8,747 nt of DNA from JBDNFP01 sp041689775. GTDB lineage: Bacteria; Bacteroidota; Bacteroidia; Cytophagales; Spirosomataceae. A model generated the notes under the pieces. That model worked only from the letters and a program-made list of their open reading frames with translations, was not told the DNA's origin and did not search any database. Where the stretch lies: positions 1 to 8,747 of the forward strand of contig JBDNFP010000110.1 of the NCBI GenBank assembly GCA_041689775.1. The letters are read 5' to 3'. Positions 6,757-8,747 of this stretch are shown here, one piece after another (position 1 is the stretch's first letter; every line of letters starts with the position of its first letter). The position numbers were made by a program, and so were the translations under genes.

Positions 6757-7275
6757 TTAGTCCAGCGTAATTTCGGGAGCTGGAGCACGCATCAGGCGTA
6801 CGGGCAAAGCCGCAAAAATCAGAATAAGCATACCAAAGCCCAAGTAGAACAACCAGGCGTAGTCAAATATGTTGCTTTTATACTGGTTACTGTTTACGGT
6901 AGCGAGGGCAAACAGGCTCAGGGCCACAATGGTATTGATAGCGGCTACGAGGCTATACAACCAGTTGGTCAGGTGGCCGTTTAACTCTTCGCGGTGGTCG
7001 ACCCAAGCGGCGCGGTTCGGGATGGGTAGTAGCGACGTCGGGATTTTGGCGATTTGGCGGGCCATACCCATGAAGACTACATTATTAACAATAATGAGAC
7101 CCATGGCAATATAGAAGATGGTTCCTTTTTCTACGTAATTAGCGGCCGTACCGGAAGCTGCAAAGTCTACCGCTACCAGATCAGGCAGTAAGGAGTAGGT
7201 CCAAGCCAGGCCGCCAATAACGAGCAAAGCTGAAAACAGACGCCATACTTTTATACCAAATGTTGAAACTTTCAT
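6757..7275 (-). CDS. Small DUF1648-like integral membrane protein
   Basis: The 172-residue product has four likely membrane helices (about 11-30, 52-71, 104-126, 138-160). After the first helix comes LLPDLVAVDFAASGTAANYVEKG (29-51), which follows the pattern of DUF1648 proteins: a P-x-x-V-x-V-h-F segment, then a Gly and a K before helix two. The loop LLPIPNRAAWVDHREELNGH (82-101) resembles the NIPN-x-x-W-x-x-x-R segment of the same group. DUF1648 proteins include relatives of SdpI, the immunity protein to a Bacillus toxin, but most are of unknown function, and no toxin gene is near. A TAnnTTTG box sits about 66 bases upstream, and queA follows on the same strand after 68 bases without an obvious terminator. 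Confidence 0.72.
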   Translation of the reverse strand: MKVSTFGIKVWRLFSALLVIGGLAWTYSLLPDLVAVDFAASGTAANYVEKGTIFYIAMGLIIVNNVVFMGMARQIAKIPTSLLPIPNRAAWVDHREELNGHLTNWLYSLVAAINTIVALSLFALATVNSNQYKSNIFDYAWLFYLGFGMLILIFAALPVRLMRAPAPEITLD

Positions 7276-7317
7276 GAGAATATTGTACTGTTTATGAAGA
7301 CTATTAACTAACGATCA

Positions 7318-7392
7318 AACAACCCCTTAAAATGGTGGCGCAAAATTAGGTTGGACTGTTTCCAAAACCTAATGTCGATCCAAAAGGTTGTT
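7318..7392. promoter_or_regulatory. Nested inverted repeats in the divergent promoter region
   Basis: The 149 bases between the small membrane-protein gene (minus) and the adenosyltransferase gene (plus) carry an inner inverted repeat ATTAGGTT (7345-7352) / AACCTAAT (7366-7373). GGA/TCC can extend it with a two-base bulge. Around it lies an outer repeat AACAACC (7318-7324) / GGTTGTT (7386-7392). The left inner arm overlaps the minus-strand -7 box at 7341-7348, so a bound repressor or a leader hairpin could affect expression. No B12-riboswitch features are seen. Confidence 0.35.
7341..7348 (-). promoter_or_regulatory. Candidate -7 box for the DUF1648-like gene
   Basis: On the minus strand this reads TAATTTTG, an exact TAnnTTTG match about 66 bases before the ATG at 7275. 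A TTTG lies 14 bases upstream, somewhat closer than the usual 17-21, so the pair is plausible but not ideal. Confidence 0.4.
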
Positions 7393-7424
7393 GAGAAGAC
7401 AAGATTCACAACTAAGCATTCCCG

Positions 7425-7973
7425 ATGAAAATATATACTAAGACCGGAGACAAAGGAACTACCTCACTGGTAGGAGGTACTCGCCTCAGTAAGGCGCACA
7501 TCCGTATCGACGCCTATGGAACCGTAGACGAACTAAACGCCCACATTGGTTTACTGAGCGACCAGCCCATCAACGAAGGCCGCCGCGACCTGCTCAAAGA
7601 AATTCAGGACCGCCTGTTTACCATCGGCTCGCACTTAGCCTCCGAAGCGAACCTACCCAACAAGAAGCTCCCCGATCTACACGAAGGGGATAGTGAATTA
7701 CTCGAAAAAGAAATGGATAACATGGATGAAGTGTTACCACCGCTCCGGGCCTTTGTGCTACCGGGGGGGCACGCTTCCGTTTCCATCACTCACGTAGCCC
7801 GTACCGTTTGCCGTCGGGCCGAGCGGGCCATTATTCTGCTCCACGAGCAGGAACCCGTGGAAGAAATCATCATCCGGTACCTCAACCGTCTGTCGGACTA
7901 CCTGTTTGTACTAAGCCGTAAAATAACGCAGGAGCTAGGCGCCGAAGAAGTGACTTGGAAGCCGCGGGTGTAG
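7425..7973 (+). CDS. pduO: PduO-type cob(I)alamin adenosyltransferase
   Basis: This enzyme transfers the adenosyl group of ATP to reduced cob(I)alamin, making coenzyme B12. The 182-residue protein covers the whole PduO/MMAB-type domain. It has the N-terminal ATP-binding block YTKTGDKGTTSLVGGTRLSK (4-23), then YGTVDELNAHIG (31-42), FVLPGGHASVS (110-120), ARTVCRRAER (125-134) and RYLNRLSDYLFVLSR (151-165). Asp35 and the CRRAER arginines match the conserved residues that build the trimer interface and ATP site in characterised members. Length and motif order are normal. The enzyme would serve adenosylcobalamin-dependent enzymes such as methylmalonyl-CoA mutase elsewhere in the genome; none is seen here. 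It is a single-gene unit, divergent from the DUF1648-like gene, with no Shine-Dalgarno sequence before the ATG. Confidence 0.95.
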   Translation: MKIYTKTGDKGTTSLVGGTRLSKAHIRIDAYGTVDELNAHIGLLSDQPINEGRRDLLKEIQDRLFTIGSHLASEANLPNKKLPDLHEGDSELLEKEMDNMDEVLPPLRAFVLPGGHASVSITHVARTVCRRAERAIILLHEQEPVEEIIIRYLNRLSDYLFVLSRKITQELGAEEVTWKPRV

Positions 7974-8355
7974 GGGTTGTTACAGTCGTAATATCCCTGC
8001 TTACTGATAGCCGAAAGCTCTTGTCTACCCGGCTGGAGCTTCTAGTTTGGGATGTATCTAAGTGCTTCATTTACCAACTGGGGGTAGCGGAACACTCTAA
8101 TTTTCAACAAAAAACAACCTTTAATTCTTATCTATTGATCTTTGGTAGTGTAAGCTGTGTAATGCTATTGAGCAATTGGAGTTAGCTTAGCAAAAATAGT
8201 AGAGAGGGATAGGAGTTTAAAATTAGTACTTTCTTTATGATTATAAGTAGCTAACAGCTACTAGTTTGTAGCTGTTAGCTTTTTTAAGTATTTGATATAT
8301 AGAATATTAGTCATGAATTTAGTCAAATTAATAGTATAAACTAATTCTGCGTTAG
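7974..8355. other. Gene-free stretch between pduO and the IS1 remnant
   Basis: No credible gene is seen. A short plus-strand frame (7955-8185) starts inside pduO in another phase and lacks protein-like features. A weak inverted repeat AAGCTC (8015-8020) / GAGCTT (8036-8041) stands shortly after the pduO stop but has no proper T-tract. The strong hairpin at 8249-8280 is the only clear signal. From there to 8355 the DNA is very AT-rich and should contain the left end of the IS1-type element, but its terminal repeat could not be identified. Confidence 0.55.
8249..8280 (+). terminator. Perfect 13-bp hairpin with T-tract
   Basis: AGCTAACAGCTAC (8249-8261) and GTAGCTGTTAGCT (8268-8280) pair without mismatch around the loop TAGTTT, followed by five further T bases. 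It fits an intrinsic terminator on the plus strand. It lies some 275 bases after the pduO stop, so it either ends a long 3' untranslated tail or outlived a lost gene. The 12-mer GTAGCTGTTAGC recurs at 2897-2908, so a dispersed repeat may have supplied the terminator. Confidence 0.65.
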
Positions 8356-8747
8356 AACTTATGTCCTAGACGCCAAAGTGATTCTATCAAATTGAATGAT
8401 CATATACACAACGGAAAGTAGAACCACTTATGCAAAAACTGCGGTCGCCAGTTAGTTCTTCATGCCGAAAACAAGGTAATTACCCAGCAGGAGAAAGCCT
8501 TGGTAGACAAACTATTATTGGAGAGAATATCCTTGGCGGGTACAGCCCGCACACTGGAAGCTTCTCCGGTTTGGCTGCAAGGATACATCAGCAAACTATA
8601 TGCAGCCTGCCCAGATGATTTATGTGCAGGCTTACCTGACCAAGCAGCGATACAGGCGCATTTAGAAGATAAACTTGACACCTATTATTTACGAAATCAG
8701 TCCTTTAAAAAAACACTTCTCCGTTTGAGTGTCGAGATCCATGGACG
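8356..8747 (+). pseudogene. Degenerate IS1-family transposase, N-terminal part (runs off the window)
   Basis: Read in one phase, the sequence gives an IS1/InsA-like start: CPRRQSDSIKLNDHIHNGK, then a stop (TAG, 8419-8421), then NHLCKNCGRQLVLHAENK, LVDKLLLERISLAGTARTLE and VWLQGYISKLYAACPDD. In intact relatives the N-terminal zinc ribbon reads CPxCQS...GKQNHxCKxCGRQFV, followed by a helix-turn-helix (LLLERISLAGIAR). Here the second zinc Cys is Arg (CGC for TGC) and the Gln after HNGK is a TAG (C-to-T change), so the gene is broken in at least two ways. A further TAG at 8353-8355 stands just before the match and no in-frame start codon is evident. At the window end, where IS1 enzymes carry an ECDE-x-W motif, the frame reads LSVEIHG, while a Trp codon appears in another phase (8742-8744), hinting at more damage. 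The family call rests on recalled patterns. Confidence 0.72.

Noticed and set aside
6757..7275. SdpI-type toxin immunity protein
   Set aside because: Only the DUF1648-like part is present, and there is no sdp-like toxin or regulator nearby, so an immunity role is not supported.
7276..7424. Cobalamin riboswitch before the adenosyltransferase
   Set aside because: The leader is only 149 bases and shared with a divergent gene; no B12-box-like core was seen, and the inverted repeats do not match that fold.
8015..8041. Terminator directly after pduO
   Set aside because: The stem is only 6 bp with a 15-base loop and no adequate T-tract after it.
7955..8185. Short plus-strand frame running out of the end of pduO
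   Set aside because: It starts inside pduO in a different phase, matches no family I know, and ends in AT-rich spacer.

Overview
The window looks like a chromosomal stretch from a Bacteroidota bacterium, probably order Cytophagales (a Spirosoma/Dyadobacter-like relative). The grounds are a long, Bacteroidetes-type QueA, a DUF5009/HGSNAT-like membrane acyltransferase, a tandem pair of Tat-exported ferritin-like proteins of the kind seen in that phylum, the lack of Shine-Dalgarno sequences before the starts, and two TAnnTTTG-type -7 promoter matches. The genus cannot be fixed from the sequence alone.

Layout. Both ends touch insertion-sequence material. Positions 1-88 hold the 5' end of a probable IS66-type transposase reading out of the window. 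The last ~390 bases hold a decayed IS1-family transposase with an in-frame stop. Next to the left transposase is a 459-base gene-free stretch with a ~100-base nested palindrome. Then comes a two-gene operon (548-2078, +) for exported ferritin-like (PF13668, desiccation-protein-like) proteins, one apparently a lipoprotein and one apparently soluble, closed by a good hairpin terminator. Two minus-strand genes follow: a secreted protein of unknown function (2169-2894) and a multi-pass acyltransferase-like protein (3050-4318). Divergent from the latter is a zinc-independent quinone-oxidoreductase-type MDR enzyme (4549-5457). It meets queA (tRNA queuosine synthesis, 5459-6688, -) tail to tail with one base between them. 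Upstream of queA on the same strand lies a small DUF1648-like membrane protein (6757-7275). Divergent from that is a PduO-type cobalamin adenosyltransferase (7425-7973). The final gene-free stretch holds a perfect 13-bp hairpin with a T-tract before the IS1 remnant.

How the genes work together. Only the ferritin-like pair looks like a functional unit: same family, 25-base gap, both with Tat-type signals and intact E-x-x-H metal-ligand motifs. The rest is ordinary housekeeping or accessory content with no shared pathway. No CRISPR array, toxin-antitoxin pair, phage genes or defence system is visible. The most unusual non-coding signal is the multi-branched palindrome at 203-302.
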